The position numbers were made by a program, and so were the translations under genes. From Paratinospora sagittata (lineage: Eukaryota > Streptophyta > Magnoliopsida > Ranunculales > Menispermaceae), in the NCBI GenBank assembly GCA_035771175.1, contig CM069608.1, forward strand, positions 26,170,519 to 26,234,518: a stretch of 64,000 nucleotides of DNA. Reading direction: 5' to 3'. The notes under the pieces were generated by a model. The model was not told the origin of the DNA and made no database searches. It was given only the letters and a program-made list of their open reading frames with translations. Below, in pieces: positions 33,462 to 43,199 of this stretch; the first letter of the stretch is position 1; every line of letters begins with the position of its first letter.

Positions 33462-34599
33462 TCAAGGTACTACAAAGTTCTCAACTTGAGCACTCTGTCT
33501 CATTTTGAAGCAGCTAAGATAATTCATTATCCTCGTTCTCCATGCTGACTTCTTTCTTGACATTCTATCAGGAGATCTTTCATTGAGCATCCTTGATGAG
33601 CTTGTTAAGGGTTGATAACACAGTGTGTATATATCATCAGCCAGTTCACTTCCGCTCCTGGTTGGTATATTTGCAAGAATGTCTTCTCTCTCAGATGAAG
33701 TTTCTAACCCACTCAAAATGTAATTAATTTCTTGAAAACTAATTTCAAATGGATTTGAAAACCCGTTTAGAAAATCTATTTTATATTTCCAGTTTTCAGG
33801 AAAACTGTTAAAAAAATATTGTACTAAAGTAGAGTGAGATATAGTTTTTCCAAAATATTCAAGTCCATTTACATGACGTATAAAACGTTGCAGGTTATCA
33901 TGAACAGACTCACTTTCTAAGACCCTAAAGTGAATGAGTGGTTCTTCTAATGTTTCAACTGGGTTTTTAGTCTCATCTCTTCTTTCCACGGTTTCTAGGA
34001 AATCATAGAACTCCTTTAAACTCATTTCCAATGGTTCAACAGATTCAGCTAACACAGTCAGCTTATCGTTCCATTTCTTTGGAAGCTTATCACAGAAATA
34101 CACTAGAGATATCTCTGCAGGTATTTCCTGATTCAGTTCTTGCATTCCATCAAGAATAGATTGATATTTGTTGCATGTTGTATCGAGAGATTCATTCTCC
34201 GATATTTCAAAGGCATCAAATAGTCTATCAGACTCTTTGAGCTTTTCACCTTGAATGTTAATCTTTTCACAATGAAGTGATTTGAGTGTTTCCCAAATCT
34301 CTTTGGCACTTTCGAGATGAACTACCCTTTTCTACTTCTTCCTCGGGTAGAGAACAGTACAAGGCATAGACAGCTTGAGCGTTGAGTTTGACATTTAGTC
34401 TTTCCTCATCTGTCCATTGCTCAATAGGCTTGTTGGGCATGGTGTAGCCATTTACAACCATTTTCCATAGACTGATATCCTTAGATCGAAGAAAGGATTT
34501 CATCCTTATTATCTAATCTTCAACCCAATCTTTATTGAACAAAGGTGGTCTGTCTAAAGGTTGACCTACTTCTATGACAGTCCCTCTGGTCATTGCCAT
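33462..34599 (-). pseudogene. element N gag (truncated, no zinc knuckle)
   Basis: Starts ATGGCAATGACC at 34599, 43 bases after the primer-binding site. RPPLFNKDW, FLRSKDISLWKMVVNGYT and ALYCSLPEEEVE match element A gag. A one-base shift near 34330 and a stop near 34506 break it, then it runs open for 227 residues (34145-33462) through EISLVYFCDKLPKKWNDKL and VQYFFNSFPENWKYKI. It ends VENFVVP-stop with no C-terminal zinc knuckles, unlike H gag. Confidence 0.85.
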
Positions 34600-34641
34600 T
34601 GATATCAAAGAAATTGTGAAGTTTCTTTGAAGAGCAACACT

Positions 34642-34653
34642 GCTCTGATACCC
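34642..34653 (-). promoter_or_regulatory. primer-binding site of element N
   Basis: The minus strand reads GGGTATCAGAGC directly after the LTR C end. One mismatch to the TGGTATCAGAGC initiator tRNA-Met site of element A. Confidence 0.82.
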
Positions 34654-34655
34654 AT

Positions 34656-36581
34656 TATTGGCTCAGATATGTCCAAGAGGGGGGTGAATTGGATACTTAG
34701 ACATTTTAAAAATAATTACAATGGCAAAAATTAAAGTGCAGAAAGTAAACAAATATGCATAGTCGATCTATAGTGGTTCAGCTACTTGCCTACGTCCACT
34801 ACCTAACCTCCTCAGGTAGAATTTTGAACCTTATCACTAACAGATTCTGTTACGGATGAGAATCAAACCATTACACTTTTTCTCAACTTGCGGGTGTGAG
34901 AACAACCATTACACTGCTCAGCTTATAGGCGTGAGACCAGCCTATCTCAACTTACGGGTATGAGATAGACCTAAGCTTTCTCAACTTACGGGTGTGAGAA
35001 CTACTGTTTCTCAACTTACGGGTGTGAGAAGACCTGACCTTGTTGAATATAGAATATCAACTCAGTAGTTTATCTAACTACTGTTACAAGCTTGATACAG
35101 TATACAAGATATGAAATTGAGTGCAATTGTATCCTATGAACTATCTCAAATTTCTCTTTCAGCAAGAATGATATAAGTAAAAACAGTGCTAAATAATTTG
35201 AGTGAAAACAGTTCAAACTTTCAAATCGATTTTCAGATAAAGATAGAATTTTAGCTCAGTGTGAAAATCATTTGAATAAGTAATGATTCAAATAAACGCT
35301 TTGAAACTAGAATGACTTAAGCTTTTTAAATCATATAAAAATTCGACTAACTTTCAAAAAGTGTTTTAGCTCAGAGAATTTTTGGTGGTCTTAACAAATT
35401 GTTAAGGGTCTGTATTTATAGACTTGTAGAGATGAAGTTGTTGTTCATTTGAAATTGAATTTAAAATTATGAGTGTTTACTCACAACGGCTAGAATATAT
35501 CACGAAAATAGTTATTGCACATTTCATGAATATTCTGATTTTCTCCACATACACGAATAAGGAAAGTTTTAGAAGACGTGGTTCGTGAATTAGAGAATAT
35601 ATCTTACAAATACAAAAAATTGATTTTGTACGAAAAGTTACTCTGAAAAGTTTGCTAAAAGAACGTACATATCAGAACAACAAAAATATTATTTCTGTCG
35701 TTTTGTTCCTTTGAGGGCGCTCATAGAATATCAGCGTCCTACTAAACAATGAAGTGAGAGCGCTACTGAATAGTAAGCATCCTGACTTGCTTTGACAATA
35801 AAATGACTTAATTCAAGAGGATGCTACTTCGCAGTGAGCGTCCTACTTTGTTTTAAAACTTTTGGCACATGAGGGCGATACTCAAGAGTAAGCGTCCTGA
35901 ACTACTAAAAACATTTTTTAAAACAATGTTAATTGCGCTGAAGGTCGATAAGCGTCCTGAAAGTTATTGAAGCTGATTCTAAAGATGAGGGTGCTCCTAC
36001 ACAAGTAGCGTCCTGATAATTTATTCAACTTATAAGTTATCAGTGTCCTTAAAGATAGAAATCAGCGAGCTGAAACTAAGTCAGCGTCCTGACATTCTCA
36101 AAGGTTGATAAGAAAAAGGTCGCTACAAAGAAGTAAGCATCCTTATTAATCAGTTTAATTCAACCTTGAGCTTCCTAATATTTTATTAGCGTCCTGACTC
36201 ATCAAGTCCAGGAGGGTGCTGCTAAAACATTAGCATCCTGAAAAACTTTTACAAAAATAGTTTTTGATTTCTTGATTAAAGCTCGATAAAACATCATTAT
36301 TTATCTTAATCAAACTTTAGAAATCATAAGGTACGATTAAAATGTTACGATCAAAATATGCAAACGATAAAATCTTGCTGAGAGTAAGTTGATCGATAAA
36401 AACATTCTAAGTACAAATAGACTCGGAACTTTACTTTGTGATGTTCAATAGGCTTGTGAGCATAGTTCCTTGATCTTGATTCTTGATAAATCTGAAACAC
36501 TTGACAAGATCATTAGATACACAAACTGAAGATATTTGGAATCATCAAAACATTCATATCATGGGGTTCATTGAGATAACA
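34656..36581 (-). mobile_element. 5' LTR (C) of element N
   Basis: 1926 bases, TGTTATCTC at 36581 to the complement of TATTGGCTC at 34656. It carries the empty R2 site at about 35980. CTATAAATACAG lies near 35407-35420 (minus). U3 words, read on the plus strand as GAGGGCGCT...AGCGTCCT, occur through 35700-36240. LTR C and LTR B are the same length apart from R2 and very similar by eye. Confidence 0.88.
34843..35030 (-). repeat. R/U5 hairpin array in LTR C
   Basis: Units on the plus strand: GATTCT/GAGAATC around the loop at 34843-34864; TTCTCA/TGAGAA at 34880-34902; TATCTCA/TGAGATA around ACTTACGGGTA at 34943-34967; TTCTCA/TGAGAA at 34978-35000 and 35008-35030, both around ACTTACGGGTG. In the third unit both arms differ from the neighbours yet pair over 7-8 bp. 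The core TTACGGGT (ACCCGTAA on the RNA strand) is the constant part. Confidence 0.82.
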
Positions 36582-37500
36582 CTTTGTTTATTAAACCCCA
36601 CAATGATGATATGCTTATTGTTCAAATATATGTGGATGATATCGTATTTTGTGCATCAAACATAGAGTTGTGTGATGAGTTTTCAAAAATAATGCAAAAA
36701 GAATTTGAAATGAGTATGATGGGAGAACTTACATACTTTCTCGGTTTGCAGATTAAGCAATTGCCAAAATGCACTTTCATAAGTCAATCAAATTATGCTA
36801 AAGAAAAGGCTAAAAAGTTTCAAATGAATAATTTGAAATCAATTGATACTCCTTGTAACTCTAGAATAAAATTGGATAACGATGAAAAAGGGAAACCAAT
36901 TGATCCTAAACTTTATAGAATTATGATTGGAAGCCTCTTGTACCTCACTGCATGTAGACTTGACTTCATGTTCAGTGTTTGTCTTTATGCAAGATTTCAA
37001 TCAAAACCTAAAGAATCTCACTTAAAATGTGTCAAACGAATCTTCAAATATATAAATGGCACAACCAACTTAGGAATTTGGTATTCTAAAGGTATTTCAT
37101 TTGAACTAAAAAGTTATGTCGATTCCGACTATGCTGGAAGTCTAACTAATCGAAAAAGTACCTCCGAATTTTGTCATTTTCTCAAAAATTCTTTAATTTT
37201 ATAGTTTTGCAAGAAGCAACACTCAGTGGCTCTATCCACAGCTGAAGCAAAATATGTTGCAGCTAGAAGGTTGTTGTTCTCAGGCTTTGTACATGAAACA
37301 ACTTCAGAACTATCAAATTGTTGTAGAATGTGCTAAAATTTTGTGTGACAATAATAGTGCTATTAACATATCAAAGAATCTTGTATTGCACTCCCGAACT
37401 AAACATATTCAAATAAGACATCACTTTTTGTGGGATCATATGCAAAATGGAGAAGTTAAATTGTTTCACATTGGCACCAAAAAATAACTAGCTGATATTC
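36582..37500 (+). pseudogene. copia H pol, RT palm to RNase H
   Basis: Continues from 23956 after element N. MLIVQIYVDDIVFCAS carries the intact YVDD catalytic box (about 36620-36640). EFEMSMMGELTYFLGLQIKQ, GSLLYLTACRLDFMFSVCL and YADSDYAGS-like DSDYAGSLTNRKST (RNase H) follow. ALSTAEA becomes ALSTAEAKYVAA, with frame changes near 37204 and 37260. NKHIQIRHHFLWDH-type sequence and ADILTKALPKDQF end pol at about 37530. Less degraded than the 5' half. Confidence 0.87.
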
Positions 37501-37638
37501 TCACTAAAGCTTTACCTAAAGACCAGTTTGTTCACATTAGAAGAGAGCTTGGGATGTTCTCTGACTCCGACCTATGATATTTTGATGCTTACCTCACTAC
37601 GAGGAAGGAGAAGTTCTTGATACTTTACTCTTTTTGAT

Positions 37639-37822
37639 GTTTTCAAAAGGGGGAGAAGTAATATCTTTTGAAGCATCAAAACTATCCATGAAGTCAAGGA
37701 AAGATTGTTTATACTACATATCATTAGTATTGCATGACATTTTTTACCGTACATTCATATCATTGTTTAGTTTGCTTCAAAGCCAATAGTAATGTGTTTG
37801 AAATCATCGAAAAGGGGAAAAT
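37639..37822 (+). promoter_or_regulatory. polypurine tracts before the H 3' LTR
   Basis: Two purine runs typical of copia elements: AAAAGGGGGAGAAG at about 37646-37659 and GAAAAGGGGAAAAT ending at 37822, immediately before the LTR start TGTTAATC. The second primes plus-strand synthesis. Element G shows the same pair (about 46258 and 46506). Confidence 0.75.
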
Positions 37823-38827
37823 TGTTAATCTAATTACTCTCGTGATCCAGATGTGAAAATATATCTTGATGATTACAAACCACATTCTGATCATTATAAT
37901 ATATGCATTGTACATCTAATTTCACATGAGGATTCACCCAAAGACTCGATGATGCATGGTGAAAAAGCCACCAAAATCAAACTGAAGACCATGATTGTTC
38001 AATGACATATCTTTATGTAATTAAACTATATTTAGGTTGTAGAATCTTTGTTATCACATGATTCAGTAGATGTGCATGATTGCATGGTTTAGTCGATCTG
38101 ATCTCAAAGTACTTTTCATTGATTTTATCGATCACTCAATGAATTTTCAATGTTTGATTTGATTCAAAACACCAAGTGTTTAATACTATTTTTATCGAGC
38201 TTTAAAGTGCTGTAAAATGTCAAAAACAAAAATTAAGTGTCCATTAGGACGCTAATGCATCAATCAAGACGCTAATGTCTTAGTAGCGCCCTCTTGTACT
38301 TGGTAAGTTAGGACGCTAATGACACATTAATGTCTTAGTAGTGCCCTCCTGTACTTGGTAAGTTAGGACGCTAATGGCACATTAGGACGATGATATGGTT
38401 TTAGTTTGAAAATGTTCTTATCCATCAGGACGCTTACATCTTGAGTAGCACCCTCATTGATTCAACCAAATGAACTTATTAGGACGCTGATTGATCTTTA
38501 GTATTTCAAGCATCAGGACGCTTACAGTTCAATAGCACCCTTATGTCATTTTGTTTTAAAATAAGTCAACACGCTGATTGTTAAACTTTAGGACGTTGTA
38601 GTGCATATGTTGGAGTCACTTATATATTAGGACGCTTGCATTCCTGTAGTGCCCTCACAAGAACCAACTATGTAACTCAGCAAGACGTTGATTGTTTAGT
38701 AGCGTTCCTATTGTTTTTATGGTTTCAAAAGTATTAAGTAAGTCAGGACGCTCGCGTTGTATGAGCGCCCTCAGGACACTAATTGTCTAATCAGGATACT
38801 AATCTAGCACTATCATAAAGTTATCAA

Positions 38828-41614
38828 TGTTAACCTATGCGGTTCATCACTTAGCTCGTCCCTAAATATACTGTGATAAAGTATATTTTGATGATCACAA
38901 ACAAAGTACTTTTCGGTGCTAAACATGCATTTATCAAGATTTCATCAAATCACCTGAGGAAAGCACAAAGCCAAGGAACGACTCGATCAAGGAACTCAGA
39001 GATCACATCCAACGGTCAAGTTCATCTCAACCAAAAGAACTTCAACGATCATATCATGATTTCAAGATCACTTCACTCGAACAATTCGATCAAGCTTCAA
39101 GACTACATCTCTCAATCAACGTTCAAGTCATTCAACTCCGCAAAGCTCTTATTGAAGATCTCATAATGAAGAGTTGGATTTAAAGGTTATGAGAAAAAAG
39201 AAATACACAAAGTATTTAAGGTATATCTTTTTCTAATCGTTATTGCTCAAAATGTTTTTCAAAACCATGCATAAATCATCTACATATGTTTTGCTAATCT
39301 GCATGTTTTGATTTCAAGTTTTTACGGTATTTCAAATGATCTAATACTATATATTTAATTTGAAATTTACCGAGTTTTTATTCGCATTTATTGTATATTT
39401 TATCGCGAGTCAAAATTATTTTCAAAGAGTCTTTCAGGATGCTAATAAAATAGCAGTGCTCTCCTGAACTTGATAAGTCAGGACGCTGATAGTTCATTAG
39501 GACGTTGATAACGTTCAAGGTTGAATTGAACTAATTTATCAGGACACTTACTTGTATAGTAGCGGCCTCCTTTATTAGTCAACCTCTGAAGTTGTCAGGA
39601 AGCTGACTCAGCATCAGCTCACTGAAAGATGTCTTAAGTTCTTCAAAGAATGTATCTTTGAGGACGCTGATAATTATAAGTTGAACAATCTATCAGGACG
39701 CTATCTGGATAGAAGCGCCCTCACCTTTAGGAATCAACTTAATAACTTTTAGAACGCTATTTGTCCTTCAGCGTGTTTGTTTCTTATTTAAAATGTTTTT
39801 AACTGATAGTACGCTTACGTAAGGTAGCACCTCTTATTTTGTTTTATGTTTTAAAAGCAGGACGCTTACTCAGATAGTAGTGCCCTCATGCACTTAGTTG
39901 TACGCTAACTGTGCATTAGCACCCTCAAGTTTAAGTCATTTAAATATCAAAGTAAGTCAGGACGCTTACAAATTAGGAACGCCCTCAATTAAGTGTTCAG
40001 CAGGACGCTTATACGTAATAAGCGCCCTCAAGGAACAAAACGACATTGTTGATATTATGCGTTAAGACACTGATTACGGAATCAGGACGCTAATTCAACA
40101 ACCGTCACTATTCGAATAAGTAAACTACATTAATTTACTTTTTCAGAACAGAAATTTGCACAAAGTCCTTTTCAAACTTATCATAGACTTTTTCTGATAC
40201 ATGAAATAAGTTTTTCTAAAACTTTCCTTTTTCATGAAATTTGAAAAGACCTAGAATGTTAGTGAAAGTTACAGTTGCCATTTTCATATAACATTCTAGC
40301 CATTGTGTGAAAACGTTCATATTATTTGAACTTCAAATTTCTAACGGCTATGTTCCACCAAGTCTATAAATACCAGCACCTAGGATCAAACATCTTGCCA
40401 ATCACTTTGTGTTGTGCCAATACTATTTGAAAGATAGTCTGTGCCAAAATGAATTTTATTTTTCTAATATTTCAAAGTATTTTTCACTGATACCTTTACG
40501 TACTCAAATAATTTTCATACTGAGCTTATTTTCATTCTATCTTTGAAAATCTATTTGAACTGGTATCAACTCAAATTCTCAGCACTGATTCATATTGGGT
40601 ATCATTCTTGCTAGAGATAGAATTTGAGAAATAGTTCAAGATATACAGTTGTACTTAATTTCATATCTTCAGTATTGTATTAAACTATATCAGTAGTTGG
40701 CTAACTACTAATCAGAGAACCAGAAGTTTTCATACTTATATTTTATATCTATTTTAAAAACTATTTGTGTCTTTGATTTACACTAGTCCTTTGTGTTTTA
40801 AGTCAATCTTTATTTGGTATATTTTATTTTTGAAGAAGCATTAATTTTCATATCATATTATTCATGCTTTTCGAAACTGCACTTGAGCAATACCGAACAT
40901 TGAAAGGTAAAGGACTGAAGGTGTATTTCAACTTAGCATTACCTATTTCATATTTCATATCTTTGTAATGATATGTAATGTGCTTAATTGTAAAGTGTTC
41001 TACTATGTTAGAACCAACATTATTTGTTGTAATGCTGGTGTGTTTCGGTGTGAAACAACCAGGACAAGTGGACGTGGTTCACTTAAGTGATTTTAGGTTT
41101 GAAATCACAACAGTTCTTCCTAATCCTGTAAAAGGAACATGGGTTCTTCCTCAGCCCGAAAAAAGGAAACCAGTTCATCCTGATCCCGTAAAAAGATAGG
41201 TGTGTCCTTAACCTTAAAAAAGATAGGTTATCTCTCAGCCTTTAAAAGAGAATCGGTTCAACCTAATCCCGTAAAAAGATAGGCTATCTCTTGCCTGTAA
41301 AACATAAACGGTTCATCCTTAGCCCGTAAAAGGATAGGTTTGCCTTTAACCTGAAAAAGGGCAGTTGTAACAGTTTGGTTCTCATCCGTAAGAGAATCCC
41401 TTAGTGATAAGGTTTAAATCCTAATTTATGAGGTTAGGTAGTGGACGTAGGCAGTGCCGATCCACTATAAATCATGCGTCTCACTTTTACAATTTAGTCT
41501 GTGTTTTATTTTGCATCCAATTCCGATACACTCATGTAAATCACTAAGTTATTGAAAGATAATTTTAAAATTGACCATCGCACCCAATTCACCCCCCTCT
41601 TGGGTGGGACAACA
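38828..41614 (+). mobile_element. solo LTR E, sister SIRE-like family, TSD ATCAA/GTCAA
   Basis: 2787 bases, TGTTAACCTATGCGG to GGGTGGGACAACA. Flanking ATCAA (38823-38827) and GTCAA (41615-41619); the unoccupied relative at about 47730 reads GTCAACTG, which confirms the target. The same organisation as the other LTRs: U3 AGGACGCT/AGCGCCC words (39440-40100), TATA CTATAAATACC near 40360, hairpin and direct repeats near the end, CCAATTCACCCCCCTC tail. It contains no coding region. Confidence 0.88.
41120..41400 (+). repeat. tandem repeats and hairpins in LTR E
   Basis: About seven imperfect units of 35-45 bases. Each has a stem word, an (A/G)(T/C)CCCGTAAA-type centre and the complementary word, e.g. 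ATCCTT/AAGGAT around AGCCCGTAA near 41316-41340. The last unit, GGTTCTC/GAGAATC around ATCCGTAA at 41377-41398, pairs over 7 bp with one G-T. Confidence 0.72.
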
Positions 41615-42569
41615 GTCAACTGTACAATTTTTCAATTCACTTTATTAGAACTTTTTGAACCTTTTTCATAACGTTTCAAAAATTTATCAGAACATTCTAT
41701 TCTAACGAAAGATCAGAAGATTCAGGTTTTGTTGCCGCAATTGCAAAGACTGAATCAATCATTTTTCTAGAAAGAATGTTTTCGTTGAATTTGAAATAAC
41801 TTTGTGCGCCAAAATACTCTTGAAAAATGTTCAAGTCCAAAGCGCCATTGTTATCTTCATATATATGCTACCTTTAATCATTTGAAAAAACAGAACAAAA
41901 ATGAGAAAACTGATAACATATTCTTCAAATCTTTGAACAATTTTTACTTGTGCAAATACTCTTGAAAGTTATACATCTATTCGCTGCAAATACTCTTGAT
42001 ACCTTGAAATACTTGAAATCTTTTGGATTTGTCTATCTTCATTCAATATCTTTTCAAAATCCGTTAAAGAAGAAGAAAGGTTTTCGAACCTTTCATTTCA
42101 GCTGCACTTCATTATATATTTTGTTGAATCTGTGGTAACAGAAGATTCAATCCAAAAGCTTTGTAAGTACTCCTTTGATTCTGAGTAAAGGGAATCATAT
42201 CTCAATCTTGTATCTCAGTTATTGGTGATTGGTTCGTCACTGAAAATAGAACAAGTGTTGCTCGGTCTGTCAAGGTTGTTCTCAAGCCTGTGAAGTTGAG
42301 AAAGTGTAAATGGCTTGATCTTGACCCATAAGAAGATCCGTTAGTGGAGTTTGGACAAATCCTAACTGAGGAGGTTAGGTAGTGGATGTAGGCGCGGCCA
42401 AACCACTATAAATCTCGTGTCCATTAGCTAGCTGCTTTCATTATTATCATTGAGCTATCTTTGTCATATTTTTCTTAACTTGCTTTCATATTATTACCAT
42501 TTTACAATAAATGTTTTAATCTATTAAGTGTCCAATTCACCCCCCCTCTCGGACACATCTGGGCCAACA

Positions 42570-43190
42570 CCAAGTTCCAGCGAGGATGATTCAGATTCTG
42601 ATCATAAGGTTGTTATTTGCTTGATGACAAATACTGAGGTAAAATCTGAACCAATAAATGAAACTGTCATTCTTGATACTCCTGTGCATGATCTTAAACT
42701 TAGAAGCAGTAAAGAGGTTAAGAAGAATGAGAAACTCAAAAAGAGTTTAGAGTAAGCCCTTGAGGAGATGGAGTCTCAGCAAGAATAATTAAATGAACTA
42801 TCCTTAGATAATGTTTAGCTTAAGAATGTGATAAAAAAATTGAAAAGTGAAAATGAATCTCTTAGGAGAGAAAAGGAAGACCTTAACAACATAGTGATCA
42901 AGTTCACAAATAATCAAAAGTTGTTTGATATGATGCTTGGATCATAGCGTTGCGCTTTTGACAAAGTAGGACTAGGCTATACATATGGGTCAAAACAAAA
43001 ACAATGTAACATTTTACTGACTTAGAAACTGAAATGCCATAAGTGTCACAAGGAAGGTCATACCATGTTAAGATGCAATGTCATCAATATAAGATAGAAG
43101 AAATATGCATGGATTGACAAGAATGTTCTTATTGATACTAACATGCGTGCATGGACCCAAAGCAACATGGGTACCAAAATCAAAAGTATT
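42570..43190 (+). pseudogene. copia G gag, C-terminal part only
   Basis: Begins inside gag at TTCCAGCGAGGATGATTC, matching H from about 21359. It encodes DSDSDHK-VICLMTNTEVKSEP, the Lys/Glu coiled coil (KKNEKLKKSLE), with stops from 42752, and a second knuckle CHKCHKEGHTMLRC near 43036-43077. The N-terminal half of gag was deleted together with the primer-binding site. Confidence 0.83.
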
Positions 43191-43199
43191 TTATGTTGT

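Larger units (their letters stand above)
23957..36581 (-). mobile_element. non-autonomous SIRE-like element N (gag + accessory ORF, no pol)
   Basis: Minus strand: 5' LTR C (36581-34656), primer-binding site, gag (34599-33462), promoter-like spacer, accessory ORF (32748 to about 27600), purine tract AAAAAAGGAGAGA, 3' LTR B (27398-23957). The target copy is CTTTG on the right (36582-36586) and CTTTA on the left (23952-23956), inside the copia H RT. No protease, integrase, RT or RNase H sequence is present anywhere in it, so it would need enzymes from relatives such as A, H or G. Later insertions are R2 and solo LTR D. Confidence 0.85.
37823..42569 (+). mobile_element. LTR shared by copia H (3') and G (5'), with LTR E inside
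   Basis: Starts TGTTAATCTAATTACTC and ends TCTGGGCCAACA. Without LTR E and one duplication it is about 1.95 kb. U3 words run through 38240-38800. R/U5 hairpins near 42279-42338 include TTCTCAA/TTGAGAA around GCCTGTGAAG and GATCTT/AAGATC around GACCCATAAG. It is joined directly to G gag at 42570 with no primer-binding site, the trace of an internal deletion in G. Confidence 0.85.

Noticed and set aside
40978..41199. 73-residue ORF with VLPNPVKGTWVLPQPEK repeats
   Set aside because: Product of the tandem hairpin repeats at the end of LTR E; not conserved as protein in sister LTRs.
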